A DNA stretch of 36,177 nt from Coxiellaceae bacterium (GTDB lineage: Bacteria; Pseudomonadota; Gammaproteobacteria; Coxiellales; Coxiellaceae), in NCBI GenBank assembly GCA_029212925.1, contig JARGOB010000026.1, positions 1 to 36,177 on the forward strand, given 5' to 3'. The notes beneath the pieces were generated by a model that made no database searches, had not been told where the DNA came from, and was given only the letters and a program-made list of their open reading frames with translations. The number at the start of each line of letters is the position of its first letter. The stretch's first letter is position 1. Below are positions 26,440 to 35,451 of this stretch, piece after piece. The translations under genes were made by a program, and so were the position numbers.

Positions 26440-27234
26440 ATGTTCAAAGGAAAGTTGCTACTGGGAATCACTTTAGGTTTAACTGTTGCTTCAGCCGTTG
26501 TCATGGCCGGTGGCGATGATGAAGATGCCGATGGTTACGACAGCATGGGTTATTACGTTTATTCAACCGATGATCCGAATCAAATGCAGCAAAATGATTT
26601 TAATAGCATGTATGTTGGTCTTCAGGCCGGTGCGAATATTGCTCAAGCTGGATTTTCTTTTAGTGATACTGACGGTAATACCACTACGGATATATTATCG
26701 ACCAAAAGCGGTGAAACCTACGCGATAGCTGGTGGTATTATCGGTTGGGGACATGCGTGGGATGAGTTTTATTTGGGCGTTGAAGGTAATGGTCGCTATA
26801 ACTTTGGTGGTGGTAGTAATAGTGTTGTTACTATTTCTAATCAAACGGGTTCTAATACAGGGTCGGTTGATGAGGTGTATGAAACCTGGTCAGCTGGTTT
26901 AGGCTTTAAGGCAGGTGGTATTGTCTATAATACGGCTTTAATATATTTCTATGGCGGTGGAGCCTATGCTGGTTTTAAAGTCAATAATGCTGTTTTTAAT
27001 TCGGCTACTGATTCGGGCTCGTTTAATCAAAGTAAATTTGGTTTCTCACTCGGTGTCGGTGTTGATGTGCAAATGAACAAAGCCTTTAATCTTGACTTAC
27101 GTTATCTCTATCGCAGCTTCTCAAATGTAACGTGGACTGATACCAGTGACATTCCTGGCAACACGATAAATTCTAAGGTTACTCCCAAAGATAACTTAGT
27201 AATGCTAGCGGGCGAATATCATTTTGCGGTGTAA
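26440..27234 (+). CDS. Outer-membrane beta-barrel protein
   Basis: A 264-aa protein with a clear signal peptide (MFKGKLLLGITLGLTVASAV, cleavage near VMA-GG). An acidic linker (DDEDADGYDS) is followed by alternating strands with aromatic girdles, such as NSMYVGLQAGANIAQAGFSF, YLGVEGNGRYNFGG and LDLRYLYRSF, ending AGEYHFAV. This is the layout of small 8-stranded OmpA/Opa-like surface barrels (outer membrane protein beta-barrel domain). The ATG at 26440 is chosen because GAGG precedes it and the signal peptide starts there. A TTGACA at 26369-26374 may belong to its promoter, but no good -10 follows. Confidence 0.75.
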   Translation: MFKGKLLLGITLGLTVASAVVMAGGDDEDADGYDSMGYYVYSTDDPNQMQQNDFNSMYVGLQAGANIAQAGFSFSDTDGNTTTDILSTKSGETYAIAGGIIGWGHAWDEFYLGVEGNGRYNFGGGSNSVVTISNQTGSNTGSVDEVYETWSAGLGFKAGGIVYNTALIYFYGGGAYAGFKVNNAVFNSATDSGSFNQSKFGFSLGVGVDVQMNKAFNLDLRYLYRSFSNVTWTDTSDIPGNTINSKVTPKDNLVMLAGEYHFAV

Positions 27235-27242
27235 GTAACCGT

Positions 27243-27270
27243 TGTCATCCCGGACTTGATCCGGGATTCA
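27243..27270. repeat. Dispersed palindromic intergenic element (copy 6)
   Basis: TGTCATCCCGGACTTGATCC then GGGATTCA, nearly identical to copy 1 at 431-460. Located just after the outer-membrane protein gene. Confidence 0.75.
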
Positions 27271-27408
27271 TGTGTTGTCATTTCTCATGAACGGATGTCC
27301 CTATCCTCGTGTTCCTTTACTTCCGTGTATCACACGCCACTCGAAAGGTACCCCTGGTAGGTTTACTTGCCAAGGCAGTATTTATTTGCTTTGATCTGGG
27401 ATAATAAA

Positions 27409-27438
27409 TGGATCCCGGCTCGGAGGCCGGGATGACAG
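27409..27438. repeat. Dispersed palindromic intergenic element (copy 7, inverted)
   Basis: TGGATCCCGG, CTCGGAGG, CCGGGATGACAG: the reverse complement of the consensus, lying just past the stop of the peptidase-like gene. Copies 6 and 7 face each other across about 140 bases between two convergent genes, 27235-27446. Confidence 0.75.
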
Positions 27439-27446
27439 CGGCAATG

Positions 27447-28385
27447 TTAAGCTTTATTCATGGTATTTGAACCCAAGCCACCAATACCCCAGGTATCATT
27501 GGCATCTATTGTATGAGCGCATTTATTTAACCAGGTGGTTAATGGTTTACCATTAAATGCATGATCCCAAAAGCAAGCACTGGCAGGTTCGGATGTGCCT
27601 ATGCCTAATGTGCTAATACCGCCAGCATATTTTTGTGGGTCAGAACCATTTAACACAGCAGATTTTAGCGGATCATTAAATACTTCACATGAATTTAATA
27701 CAACGATCGCTTTTTCATGCAATTCTTTATGCATTTGGCTAAATTGATGGCTTCCAAGCATACCATCGGATAACAGAATGCCATCAGGGCCGCCGTGACC
27801 GATATTAAAAAAGCCTTTTAGGTTAGGGCAGGCTAAATAATTTTCATAAGCGCTTACTGAGGCTTCGTCACCTTCAAGTTTGACGCTTTTATAGCCATGT
27901 TTGACCGCATCATCGAATACTTTTTCAACGTATTGTTTAGCGGTAGGGTAATTGGGTACCGAAGTAGCTGCTACAAATTCGGTTGATTTGTTGGGGCATA
28001 CACCAAAGCCTTTTGTGCGTGGTTGTTGTTGCCAATCTGCATTACTTAAGTGATAGTTATTGACCACGCTGCCAGCTGTGTATTGACTACCATGTGTTTG
28101 GTTAAGATTGATGCGTGTAATGCTAAATGAATAATTGGTTTTGGAAGGTAAATACACTAATAGGTAATTTATTTTACCGCTGTCGTTATAAATGGGCTGT
28201 ACTTTAATCGATGCATAGGGGGAATTGGCAGAGGTGTCTATATTTTGCTTTACGACTTGAGTGATAGTGCTCAAGGGTACTGAATAAGTGCCTTTGGTAT
28301 TTCCCATTAAAGTAATACTTGGGTTTGCTATCGCACCCGTTATACCTAGCGCTAAAGTTGCACCAACGATCAGTTGTTTTTGCAT
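27447..28385 (-). CDS. Secreted caspase-fold-like protein (putative clan CD cysteine peptidase)
   Basis: A 312-aa protein with signal peptide MQKQLIVGATLALGITGAIA. The ATG at 28385 is chosen because AGGAGA precedes it; an in-frame ATG at 28451 would put 22 residues ahead of the signal. The second half has strand-turn motifs FFNIGHGGPDG (His197) and AIVVLNSCEVF (Cys233). This matches the H-G and [NS]-[SA]-C dyad of clan CD peptidases (caspase, gingipain and clostripain groups). The short central part and the extra cysteines (C130, C186, C271, C289) suggest a disulfide-stabilised exported form. Protease activity is inference; substrate unknown. Confidence 0.55.
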   Translation of the reverse strand: MQKQLIVGATLALGITGAIANPSITLMGNTKGTYSVPLSTITQVVKQNIDTSANSPYASIKVQPIYNDSGKINYLLVYLPSKTNYSFSITRINLNQTHGSQYTAGSVVNNYHLSNADWQQQPRTKGFGVCPNKSTEFVAATSVPNYPTAKQYVEKVFDDAVKHGYKSVKLEGDEASVSAYENYLACPNLKGFFNIGHGGPDGILLSDGMLGSHQFSQMHKELHEKAIVVLNSCEVFNDPLKSAVLNGSDPQKYAGGISTLGIGTSEPASACFWDHAFNGKPLTTWLNKCAHTIDANDTWGIGGLGSNTMNKA

Positions 28386-28476
28386 AGATTTGTCTCCTGA
28401 TTGAAAGAATTGTAAGCCCGCACGCTTACCTCTTGAGTGTTTCATAGACAAGACTTGTCAGCAAGTTTAATGTTAT

Positions 28477-28506
28477 CTGGATCCCGGCTCGGGGACCGGG
28501 ATGACA
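28477..28506. repeat. Dispersed palindromic intergenic element (copy 8, inverted)
   Basis: CTGGATCCCGG, CTCGGGGA, CCGGGATGACAG, in the same orientation as copy 7. It runs directly into the 22-bp tandem repeats. Confidence 0.75.
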
Positions 28507-28574
28507 GTTCACGTAGTCTGGGATGACAGTTCACGTAGTCCGGGATGACAATTCACGTAGTCTGGGATGTCATT
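28498..28574. repeat. 22-bp tandem repeats grown from the palindromic element
   Basis: Three full units of GGGATGACAGTTCACGTAGT plus CT/CC, at 28498-28519, 28520-28541 and 28542-28563, and a partial fourth. Units differ by one or two bases. Each starts with the right end of the palindromic element (GGGATGACA), so the array probably arose by duplication of that end plus flanking DNA. Confidence 0.9.
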
Positions 28575-28586
28575 ACAAATGTAAGG

Positions 28587-29519
28587 TTAGTTAAGGTGTG
28601 GATTGGAGGTAATCAGTTCGGCAGCAGTTTCAAGAATGAGTTTACGTAACCATAAATGACCAGGGTCATTATCGAAACGGTTATGCCAAGCAATTAATAA
28701 TGCAGCATCAGGGATTTTAACCGGGCAAGGTTGAATGCTTAATTTATCTGGATTTCTAAAGGCAGTTAATAATAGCTCTGGGATAGTAGCCAGGTAATCA
28801 GTTTTAGGCAATATGCGTGAAGCGATGCTAGCGTAAGGGATGCGTAGCGGAATCTTGCGGAACTTGTCCATTTCTTGTAAAGCCACATCAGCAAAACTGC
28901 TAAAGCTATAACCGGTGACATTGATAACCATGTGTTCAGCTTCAAGGTATTTATCTAAGGTGAGCTTGCCTTTCATTAATGGGTGATCATGTTTGCCCAC
29001 CACCACGGCTGAAGCGGTAAATAATGGTTTGCTGCAAACAGTTGTAGGTAATTTACCAGAGGTGCCGATGCATAATTCGATATTGCGTTGATCCAAGATG
29101 CTTTGGTCGTAGTTCAATGGGTCGCAGTCCTTAATAACTAAGTCTACTTGCGGAGCTAGTTTACGTACTTTTTCGACTAGTCGTGGTAAGACAACGCAGT
29201 TCATGATATCGGTGGAACCGATGGTGAACTTACGCGTAGATTCTTTTGTATTAAAGGTTTCTACAGAATTGATCACTTCATCAATTTGAGCCAGTATGGG
29301 TTGCAGCTTGGCAAAAATATCATTCGCTTTTGGTGTTGGGCGCATGCCATAACGTTCGCGGATAAAAAGGGTGTCATCAAAGTATTTGCGTAATTGTGTA
29401 AGTGCGTTACTCATGGCTGACTGTGTAATGCATAATCGTTTGCCTGCACGTGTAACATTTTGCTCTTCATATAATGCTTGGAAAGCTTTGAGTAAATTTA
29501 AGTTTAGGTTATCGCTCAT
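28587..29519 (-). CDS. LysR-family regulator 1
   Basis: A 310-aa LysR-type transcription regulator. An N-terminal winged helix (residues 5-64; LLKAFQALYEEQNVTRAGKR, then CITQSAMSNALTQLR) is followed by an effector-binding domain from about residue 93. The opening NLNLLKAF resembles the NahR/NodD/LinR branch. It is a clear paralog of the gene just upstream and overlaps it by four bases (ATGA), so the two are translated together. The C-terminal WHNRFDNDPGHLWLRKLI matches WHQRFDQDPAHQWLRDTL of the partner. Effector and targets unknown. Confidence 0.9.
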   Translation of the reverse strand: MSDNLNLNLLKAFQALYEEQNVTRAGKRLCITQSAMSNALTQLRKYFDDTLFIRERYGMRPTPKANDIFAKLQPILAQIDEVINSVETFNTKESTRKFTIGSTDIMNCVVLPRLVEKVRKLAPQVDLVIKDCDPLNYDQSILDQRNIELCIGTSGKLPTTVCSKPLFTASAVVVGKHDHPLMKGKLTLDKYLEAEHMVINVTGYSFSSFADVALQEMDKFRKIPLRIPYASIASRILPKTDYLATIPELLLTAFRNPDKLSIQPCPVKIPDAALLIAWHNRFDNDPGHLWLRKLILETAAELITSNPHLN

Positions 29520-30454
29520 GAACTTGCCCTATTAGCAGGTTTGACGGCAGTGGCAGCTACTAATTTTAAGGTGTCACGTAACCATTGGTGTGCGGGGTCT
29601 TGATCAAAGCGTTGGTGCCAAATTTGCGATAGAAAGCCAATCGGAAAATTAAATGGCATCATTTGATAATCAACGGGTGCGTTTTTACCAAAGGCAGCTA
29701 ATGCCTGTTCGGGCATAGTGGCTAATAAATTGGTGTGTGGCAAGATATCAATCGCCACCAAAGTATGTGGTACGGATAAGCGAATATTGCGTTGTTCACC
29801 CATGATTTGTAGGTAGGCATTGGTGTTGCTAAAACCGCTATGACCCGCAAAAGTAATCTCGAGGTGTTCGGCTTCCAGGTATTCTTTCATGCTGATTTTT
29901 TTCTTCATCAGCGGGTGGCCTTTTTTGGCAACCACGATGCAGTCAATTTCAAAGATATTTTCTTGCATGAAGTTTTTTGGTACGGAGCCTGAGAAGCCAA
30001 GAAATAGCTCAACGGAAGGGTCGCCTAATTTGTTCGCTTGGTCGATGGAGTTATCAATCGGTCTTACATCGATCTCAATATGCGGTGCTTCTTTTTTCAC
30101 AAAGTCTAACCAACGCTCCAATAATATAGAGCAAGCAAAGTCTGTCATGCCTATGCAAAAACTACGAGTAGAGTGCTTGGGATTAAAATTCGTGGCGCCC
30201 TGAGTCAATGCATTGATCTGCTGCATTATCGGCTTAATTTGCTTGGATAATTCTTGAGCTCTTGGGGTGAGGATCATGCCGTGTTGACAGCGTACTAGTA
30301 ATTCATCTTCGAATACATCGCGTATCTGATTCAGTGAGCTGCTCATGGCAGATTGCGTAATGTTGAGCAACTTGCTGGCTCTGGTAACATTCTGTTCTGA
30401 TATCAGAGCATCTAATGCTCGCAGCAGATTGAAATTAAATTGGCTAATATTCAT
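29516..30454 (-). CDS. LysR-family regulator 2
   Basis: A 312-aa LysR regulator with helix-turn-helix NVTRASKLLNITQSAMSSSL (about 20-39) and a periplasmic-binding-like effector domain from about 95. It is the upstream member of the tandem pair and has the same NahR/NodD-like opening (FNFNLLRALDALISEQN). No clear ribosome-binding site precedes the ATG at 30454, and the predicted -10 box is only seven bases away, so its mRNA may be nearly leaderless. Confidence 0.9.
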   Translation of the reverse strand: MNISQFNFNLLRALDALISEQNVTRASKLLNITQSAMSSSLNQIRDVFEDELLVRCQHGMILTPRAQELSKQIKPIMQQINALTQGATNFNPKHSTRSFCIGMTDFACSILLERWLDFVKKEAPHIEIDVRPIDNSIDQANKLGDPSVELFLGFSGSVPKNFMQENIFEIDCIVVAKKGHPLMKKKISMKEYLEAEHLEITFAGHSGFSNTNAYLQIMGEQRNIRLSVPHTLVAIDILPHTNLLATMPEQALAAFGKNAPVDYQMMPFNFPIGFLSQIWHQRFDQDPAHQWLRDTLKLVAATAVKPANRASS

Positions 30455-30461
30455 AGTCTCA

Positions 30462-30511
30462 ATTATAAGCCATTATTGAAATAAATCACAAAATTCAAAA
30501 CAAATATTGAA
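30462..30511 (-). promoter_or_regulatory. Promoter and possible LysR binding site
   Basis: On the minus strand, TTGTGA (30491-30486) and a perfect TATAAT (30467-30462) are 18 bases apart. The region upstream and across the -35 box has TTGAA at 30476-30480, TTCAA at 30494-30498 and TTGAA at 30507-30511. These form inverted repeats of the kind that LysR proteins bind for autoregulation. Confidence 0.4.
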
Positions 30512-30573
30512 ATTTATTGTATCTCCTGTCCCCACGACAAAACTCAAATTTTTTAGTCAGTTACCTGCAACCA

Positions 30574-31032
30574 CTAGAATGGAATATCGTCATCATTGAT
30601 GCTGGCATCAACAGGAGCACTGCTAGACTGTTGATTATTCTGATTGGCATTGCTGGACTTGTTGTCATGATGATTGCCTGAAGCTTCGCTGTGTTGTCTG
30701 CTATCTAACATATGCATTTCATTAGCAATGATCTCAGTGGTGTAACGGTCGATGCCGCTCTTATCTTGCCATTTGCGTGTTCTTAGGCTGCCTTCAATAT
30801 ACACTTTTGAGCCTTTATGCAGGTATTCACCAACAATTTCAGCTAAGCGATTGAAAAATACGATACGGTGCCACTCTGTGCGATCTTGTAATTCACCGCT
30901 TTGTTTGTCGCGCCAGGTTGTGCTGGTTGCTAGTGTAGCGTTTGCAATGGCATTGCCACTTGGGGTGTAACGAACTTCTGGATCCCCGCCTAAATTACCT
31001 ATTAAAATTACCTTGTTAACACCTCTAGCCAT
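30574..31032 (-). CDS. ssb: Single-stranded DNA-binding protein
   Basis: A 152-aa SSB. An OB-fold occupies residues 1-110 ([52 protein letters not shown]). A Gln/Asn/Ser-rich linker and the acidic tip DDDIPF, which recruits repair and replication partners, complete it. Slightly shorter than E. coli SSB. AGGAGA precedes the ATG. It lies 47 bases downstream of the transporter gene on the same strand, a probable operon. I see no strong terminator after it. Confidence 0.97.
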   Translation of the reverse strand: MARGVNKVILIGNLGGDPEVRYTPSGNAIANATLATSTTWRDKQSGELQDRTEWHRIVFFNRLAEIVGEYLHKGSKVYIEGSLRTRKWQDKSGIDRYTTEIIANEMHMLDSRQHSEASGNHHDNKSSNANQNNQQSSSAPVDASINDDDIPF

Positions 31033-31079
31033 TTGTTTTTTTCTCCTAATCTAAAGTCTTCGCACCCGCCCTATAGCGG

Positions 31080-32435
31080 CTAGTGGTCTAGGCTACCTTG
31101 TTCTGTTAGTTTACGCAACCGGGTATCATCAATTTTTTGTTTGTCTACTTTGACATACAGTAAATTTTCGCGATCGAACCAGGTGACCTCGTTTACACCG
31201 TTCATTTGCTGAATTTGTTGCATGATATTTTCTTCGGGTTTGCTGCTGGCGAATATCATCGTAGATAAATAAGGTGGGTTATCAAGACAGCAGCTGATGA
31301 CCAGCCAAGCCAAAGCGAGCACGGCGGCAAGTATGAAAACACCGTATACACCGAAATGACCATAAGCAACACCACCCAGTGTACCACCGACAAAAATACC
31401 AAAAAATTGTGAGCTGGAGTAGATGCCCATGGCGCTGCCTTTTTGGCGGATGGGGGCTACTTTAGATACCCATGAAGGTAAGCAGGACTCTAAAAACGTA
31501 AATGCGGTAAAGAATAAAAATAAGCTGATACTGATGGCGATGGCGCTATTTACAAACATTAACATCACCAGTTGGCAAATAAAGATAATCAGCACCGCAG
31601 TGATAAATAGCGGCCGCATAACACGTTTCTTTTCGGCAATAATCACAAATGGCAACATGCAGAAGAAGGCCAGTACTAATACCACGACATATAACCACAC
31701 TTGGTGGTCACTGCTGAGTTTTAGCTCGTGTGTTAATAGGATTGGAATGGCGATAAAGATGCAGGTGAAAATGGCATGCTGCAGACCAATACAGGCGTCG
31801 AGTTTGAGCAGTTGATTGTTTTTGAGTACATCACTTAAACGACGAGGCGTAGGCTCAATATTTTCATCGACCACAAGCTCAGGCGGGTGTGGCACTAAAG
31901 TAAACAGCATTAATATGCCTAAAACGGACATTATTGCGGTTAACCAAAAGATACCGCTGAGGTGATACAAGTGATTTACAACAGGACCAAGAATCATGGC
32001 CAGCATAAATGACATGCCGATAGTTAACCCAATAAATGCCATCGCTTTATTGCGATGCTCATCACGGGTGAGGTCCGCCGCTAGTGCTAATACCGTACTA
32101 CCAACAGCGCCGCCACCTTGGATGGCGCGACCTATAATAATGCCGCCGATGTTATGGCTTAATGCGGCGATAATACTGCCGATAGTAAACAGCACCAATC
32201 CAAATGCTATCACCGGCTTGCGGCCGATCTTGTCAGAAAGCGTACCAAACGGTATTTGCAGGCAGGCCTGAGTAAGTCCATATACGCCTAGGGCGAAGCC
32301 AATCAGTGTGGGTGTGGCACCTGGCAGGGTATGCACATACGATGAAAATACTGGCAAAATCATAAACAAACCGAGCATGCGGAATGCCATAATTGAACCT
32401 AAGGATAAAACGGCGCGACTTTCTTTTGCCTTCAT
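31080..32435 (-). CDS. YajR-like MFS transporter with C-terminal ferredoxin-like domain
   Basis: A 451-aa major-facilitator protein with twelve hydrophobic segments in residues 10-390. The motif-A loop GTLSDKIGRKPVIAFG lies between helices 2 and 3. The last ~60 residues (IMQQIQQMNGVNEVTWFDRE, then YVKVDKQKIDDTRLRKL) look like the soluble YAM domain of E. coli YajR, a small ferredoxin-like fold. Substrate is unknown even for YajR. GAAAGG precedes the ATG. It is divergent from uvrA across 117 bases and upstream of ssb. The order uvrA/MFS/ssb is, from memory, conserved in Legionellales. Confidence 0.85.
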   Translation of the reverse strand: MKAKESRAVLSLGSIMAFRMLGLFMILPVFSSYVHTLPGATPTLIGFALGVYGLTQACLQIPFGTLSDKIGRKPVIAFGLVLFTIGSIIAALSHNIGGIIIGRAIQGGGAVGSTVLALAADLTRDEHRNKAMAFIGLTIGMSFMLAMILGPVVNHLYHLSGIFWLTAIMSVLGILMLFTLVPHPPELVVDENIEPTPRRLSDVLKNNQLLKLDACIGLQHAIFTCIFIAIPILLTHELKLSSDHQVWLYVVVLVLAFFCMLPFVIIAEKKRVMRPLFITAVLIIFICQLVMLMFVNSAIAISISLFLFFTAFTFLESCLPSWVSKVAPIRQKGSAMGIYSSSQFFGIFVGGTLGGVAYGHFGVYGVFILAAVLALAWLVISCCLDNPPYLSTMIFASSKPEENIMQQIQQMNGVNEVTWFDRENLLYVKVDKQKIDDTRLRKLTEQGSLDH

Positions 32436-32552
32436 GACTTACCTTTCTTTAGAGCAATGCGCCAGCATCATAACGTATTTCGCTTTTTGGCGGAAGTCGT
32501 GAGATAATGCCCGGTTAGTTTTACACCATATTATATAGGTAGAGGGAAGTTC

Positions 32553-35402
32553 ATGGCGACGAAGGCAGAAACAGCGACAGAAGTGATTTCATTGCGCGGC
32601 GGGCGCACGCACAATTTAAAAGATATTTCATTAGATATTCCACGCGATGAGTTAGTGGTGATTACGGGCTTGTCTGGCTCGGGTAAATCATCGTTAGCGT
32701 TTGATACGTTATATGCCGAAGGGCAGCGTCGCTATGTGGAATCATTGTCGGCGTATGCACGGCAATTTTTATCGATGATGGAAAAGCCGGATGTTGATGT
32801 GATTGAAGGTTTATCGCCTGCCATTTCGATCGAACAAAAATCCACGTCGCATAATCCGCGTTCGACGGTGGGAACCATTACAGAAATTTATGATTACCTG
32901 CGCTTGTTATTCGCACGCGTTGGTCAGCCAAAATGCCCGACACATGGCCAGGTACTAGAAGCGCAAACCATTGCGCAAATGGTGGATGCCGTAATGACTA
33001 TGCCTGAAGGCATGAAGGTGATGTTATTAGCTCCGGTAGTACGTAATCGTAAAGGGGAGCATGTTAAGTTAATTGCCTCATTGCAAGCGCAGGGGTTTTT
33101 GCGTGCGCGTATTAATGGTGAAGTGATGGAGCTGACAGATGTTCCTAAATTAAATTTACGTAAAAAACACACGATTGAAGTGGTGGTTGATCGTATCAAA
33201 GTTAAGAAGGGTATTGAACAACGTTTAGCCGAGTCGTTTGAAACCACGATCCGTTTGGCTGATGGTTTAGCGGCGATTATGGATATGGATGATGATAAAG
33301 CCGAGCCGCGCACTTTTTCTGCCAAGATGGCGTGTAATGAATGTGGTTACAGTTTGCCAGAATTAGAACCAAGGTTGTTTTCGTTTAATAACCCGGTTGG
33401 GGCTTGCCCAGAGTGTGATGGTTTGGGTGTGCAGCAATATTTTGCTGAAGATAAAGTGGTGCGTCAACCAGATTTGAGCATTGCTGAAGGAGCGATTCGC
33501 GGTTGGGATCGACGTACGTTGTATTATTTTCAGTTATTGAGTTCAGTGGCGGATCATTATGGTTTTAGTGTTGAAGTGCCATTTGAAAAGCTCAGTAAAA
33601 AACATCAAGCGTTGATTTTGCATGGTACTGGAGATGAAGAGATATTGTTGCAGTATGTTGGTCATACCGGCAGTTCGATGGAGCGCACGAAGCCATTTGA
33701 GGGTGTAATTCCGAATATGCAGCGTCGTTACCGTGATAGTGATTCAATTGCAGTTCGCGAAGAGCTCACTAAATATTTAACTACCAGTGATTGTGAAGAA
33801 TGTGAAGGCATGCGTTTAAATGAAAGTGCGCGTCATGTGTTTATTAAAAAACATAACTTGCCATCGATTGCGAATATGTCGATTGCTAAATCACATGAGT
33901 TTTTTTCGGGCGTTAAATTTACGGGTCAACGTGAAAAAATTGCTGAAAAGATTTTAAAAGAGGTGCGGGCGCGATTGGGTTTCTTGTTAAATGTGGGTTT
34001 AGACTATTTGACCTTGTCACGCAGCGCCGAGACGTTATCGGGTGGTGAAGCGCAGCGTATTCGTTTAGCCAGTCAGATTGGTTCGGGCTTAGTGGGTGTG
34101 ATGTATATATTGGATGAGCCGTCGATTGGTTTGCATCAACGTGACAATGAGCGTTTATTAAAAACCTTGATTCACTTGCGTGACTTGGGTAATACAGTGA
34201 TTGTGGTTGAGCATGATGAAGATGCGATTCGTCATGCGGATCATGTGGTTGATATGGGTCCGGGTGCGGGGGTGCATGGTGGTGAAGTGGTGGCGCAAGG
34301 TAAAGTAGCTGATATTATTAAGTCCAAGCGTTCAATCACCGGGCAGTATTTGTCGGGTAAGCAGCAAATTGAAATCCCTAAACAGCGCGTGCAAAACGTT
34401 GCGAGGCAACAGCTGGTATTGAAGGGTGCGCGTTGTAATAACTTGCAAAATGTGGATGTCAGTATTCCATTGGGATTAATGACCTGTGTTACCGGTGTGT
34501 CGGGTTCAGGTAAGTCGAGTTTGATTAATGATACGTTGTATCCCATTGCGGCGACTGCATTGAATCGCGCCACGCAATTAACCGCTGGTCCGTATAAATC
34601 GGTTACTGGTTTAGATGATTTAGATAAAGTGGTGGATATTAACCAATCACCGATTGGCCGTACGCCGCGTTCAAACCCTGCAACGTATACCGGTTTATTT
34701 ACGCCGATTCGTGAATTATTTTCAGGCACTGAAGAATCACGTACGCGCGGCTATAAGCCTGGTAGATTTAGTTTTAACGTCAAAGGTGGACGTTGTGAGG
34801 CCTGTGAAGGTGACGGTGTATTAAAGGTCGAGATGCACTTCTTGGCGGATGTTTATGTTACTTGTGATATCTGTCACGGTAAACGTTATAACCGTGAAAC
34901 GTTGCAAGTAAAATATAAGGGCAAGAATATCTTTGAAGTGTTGGCGATGACGGTTGAAGATGCATTGCAATTTTTTGCGCCGGTGCCAGTGATTGCGCGT
35001 AAATTACAAACCTTAATGGATGTTGGGCTTTCTTATATTACGTTAGGGCAGAGTGCCACGACTTTATCAGGCGGTGAAGCGCAGCGGGTTAAGCTGTCAC
35101 GCGAATTATCTAAGCGTGATACTGGCCAGACACTCTATATATTGGATGAGCCGACGACTGGTTTGCATTTTTATGATGTGGCTCAGTTGTTAGCAGTGTT
35201 GCACCGTTTGCGAGATCATGGCAATACCGTTGTGGTGATTGAGCATAACCTTGATGTGATTAAAACGGCAGACTGGATTATCGATATGGGTCCTGAGGGT
35301 GGTGATGGCGGTGGTCAAGTGGTGGTGGCAGGTTCACCTGAACAGGTGGCCAAGCACAAGACGTCGCATACGGCGCGCTTTTTGAAAGACATGTTGAAAT
35401 AG
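32553..35402 (+). CDS. uvrA: Excinuclease ABC subunit A
   Basis: A 949-aa UvrA, the damage-sensing ATPase that loads UvrB in nucleotide-excision repair. Two ABC modules: Walker [10 protein letters not shown] (K45) and GVSGSGKSS (K654), each with an LSGGEAQR signature and ILDEP Walker B. Zinc-binding pairs lie at C261/C264 with GACPECDG, and at C748/C751 with C771/C774. The DNA-binding region [15 protein letters not shown] is present. Full length. The 117-base upstream region shows no CTGT-N8-ACAG LexA box, so SOS control is not evident here. Confidence 0.98.
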   Translation: MATKAETATEVISLRGGRTHNLKDISLDIPRDELVVITGLSGSGKSSLAFDTLYAEGQRRYVESLSAYARQFLSMMEKPDVDVIEGLSPAISIEQKSTSHNPRSTVGTITEIYDYLRLLFARVGQPKCPTHGQVLEAQTIAQMVDAVMTMPEGMKVMLLAPVVRNRKGEHVKLIASLQAQGFLRARINGEVMELTDVPKLNLRKKHTIEVVVDRIKVKKGIEQRLAESFETTIRLADGLAAIMDMDDDKAEPRTFSAKMACNECGYSLPELEPRLFSFNNPVGACPECDGLGVQQYFAEDKVVRQPDLSIAEGAIRGWDRRTLYYFQLLSSVADHYGFSVEVPFEKLSKKHQALILHGTGDEEILLQYVGHTGSSMERTKPFEGVIPNMQRRYRDSDSIAVREELTKYLTTSDCEECEGMRLNESARHVFIKKHNLPSIANMSIAKSHEFFSGVKFTGQREKIAEKILKEVRARLGFLLNVGLDYLTLSRSAETLSGGEAQRIRLASQIGSGLVGVMYILDEPSIGLHQRDNERLLKTLIHLRDLGNTVIVVEHDEDAIRHADHVVDMGPGAGVHGGEVVAQGKVADIIKSKRSITGQYLSGKQQIEIPKQRVQNVARQQLVLKGARCNNLQNVDVSIPLGLMTCVTGVSGSGKSSLINDTLYPIAATALNRATQLTAGPYKSVTGLDDLDKVVDINQSPIGRTPRSNPATYTGLFTPIRELFSGTEESRTRGYKPGRFSFNVKGGRCEACEGDGVLKVEMHFLADVYVTCDICHGKRYNRETLQVKYKGKNIFEVLAMTVEDALQFFAPVPVIARKLQTLMDVGLSYITLGQSATTLSGGEAQRVKLSRELSKRDTGQTLYILDEPTTGLHFYDVAQLLAVLHRLRDHGNTVVVIEHNLDVIKTADWIIDMGPEGGDGGGQVVVAGSPEQVAKHKTSHTARFLKDMLK

Positions 35403-35451
35403 CGCTAAATCCCGTTAATAACTCGAGTTGAAAATTTGTGGGGGAGATTCA

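Noticed and set aside
28498..28574. CRISPR-like array
   Set aside because: Units are directly adjacent 22-mers without unique spacers, and no cas gene is nearby.
32436..32552. Possible LexA (SOS) box in the uvrA upstream region
   Set aside because: No CTGT-N8-ACAG or close variant is present in the divergent region.
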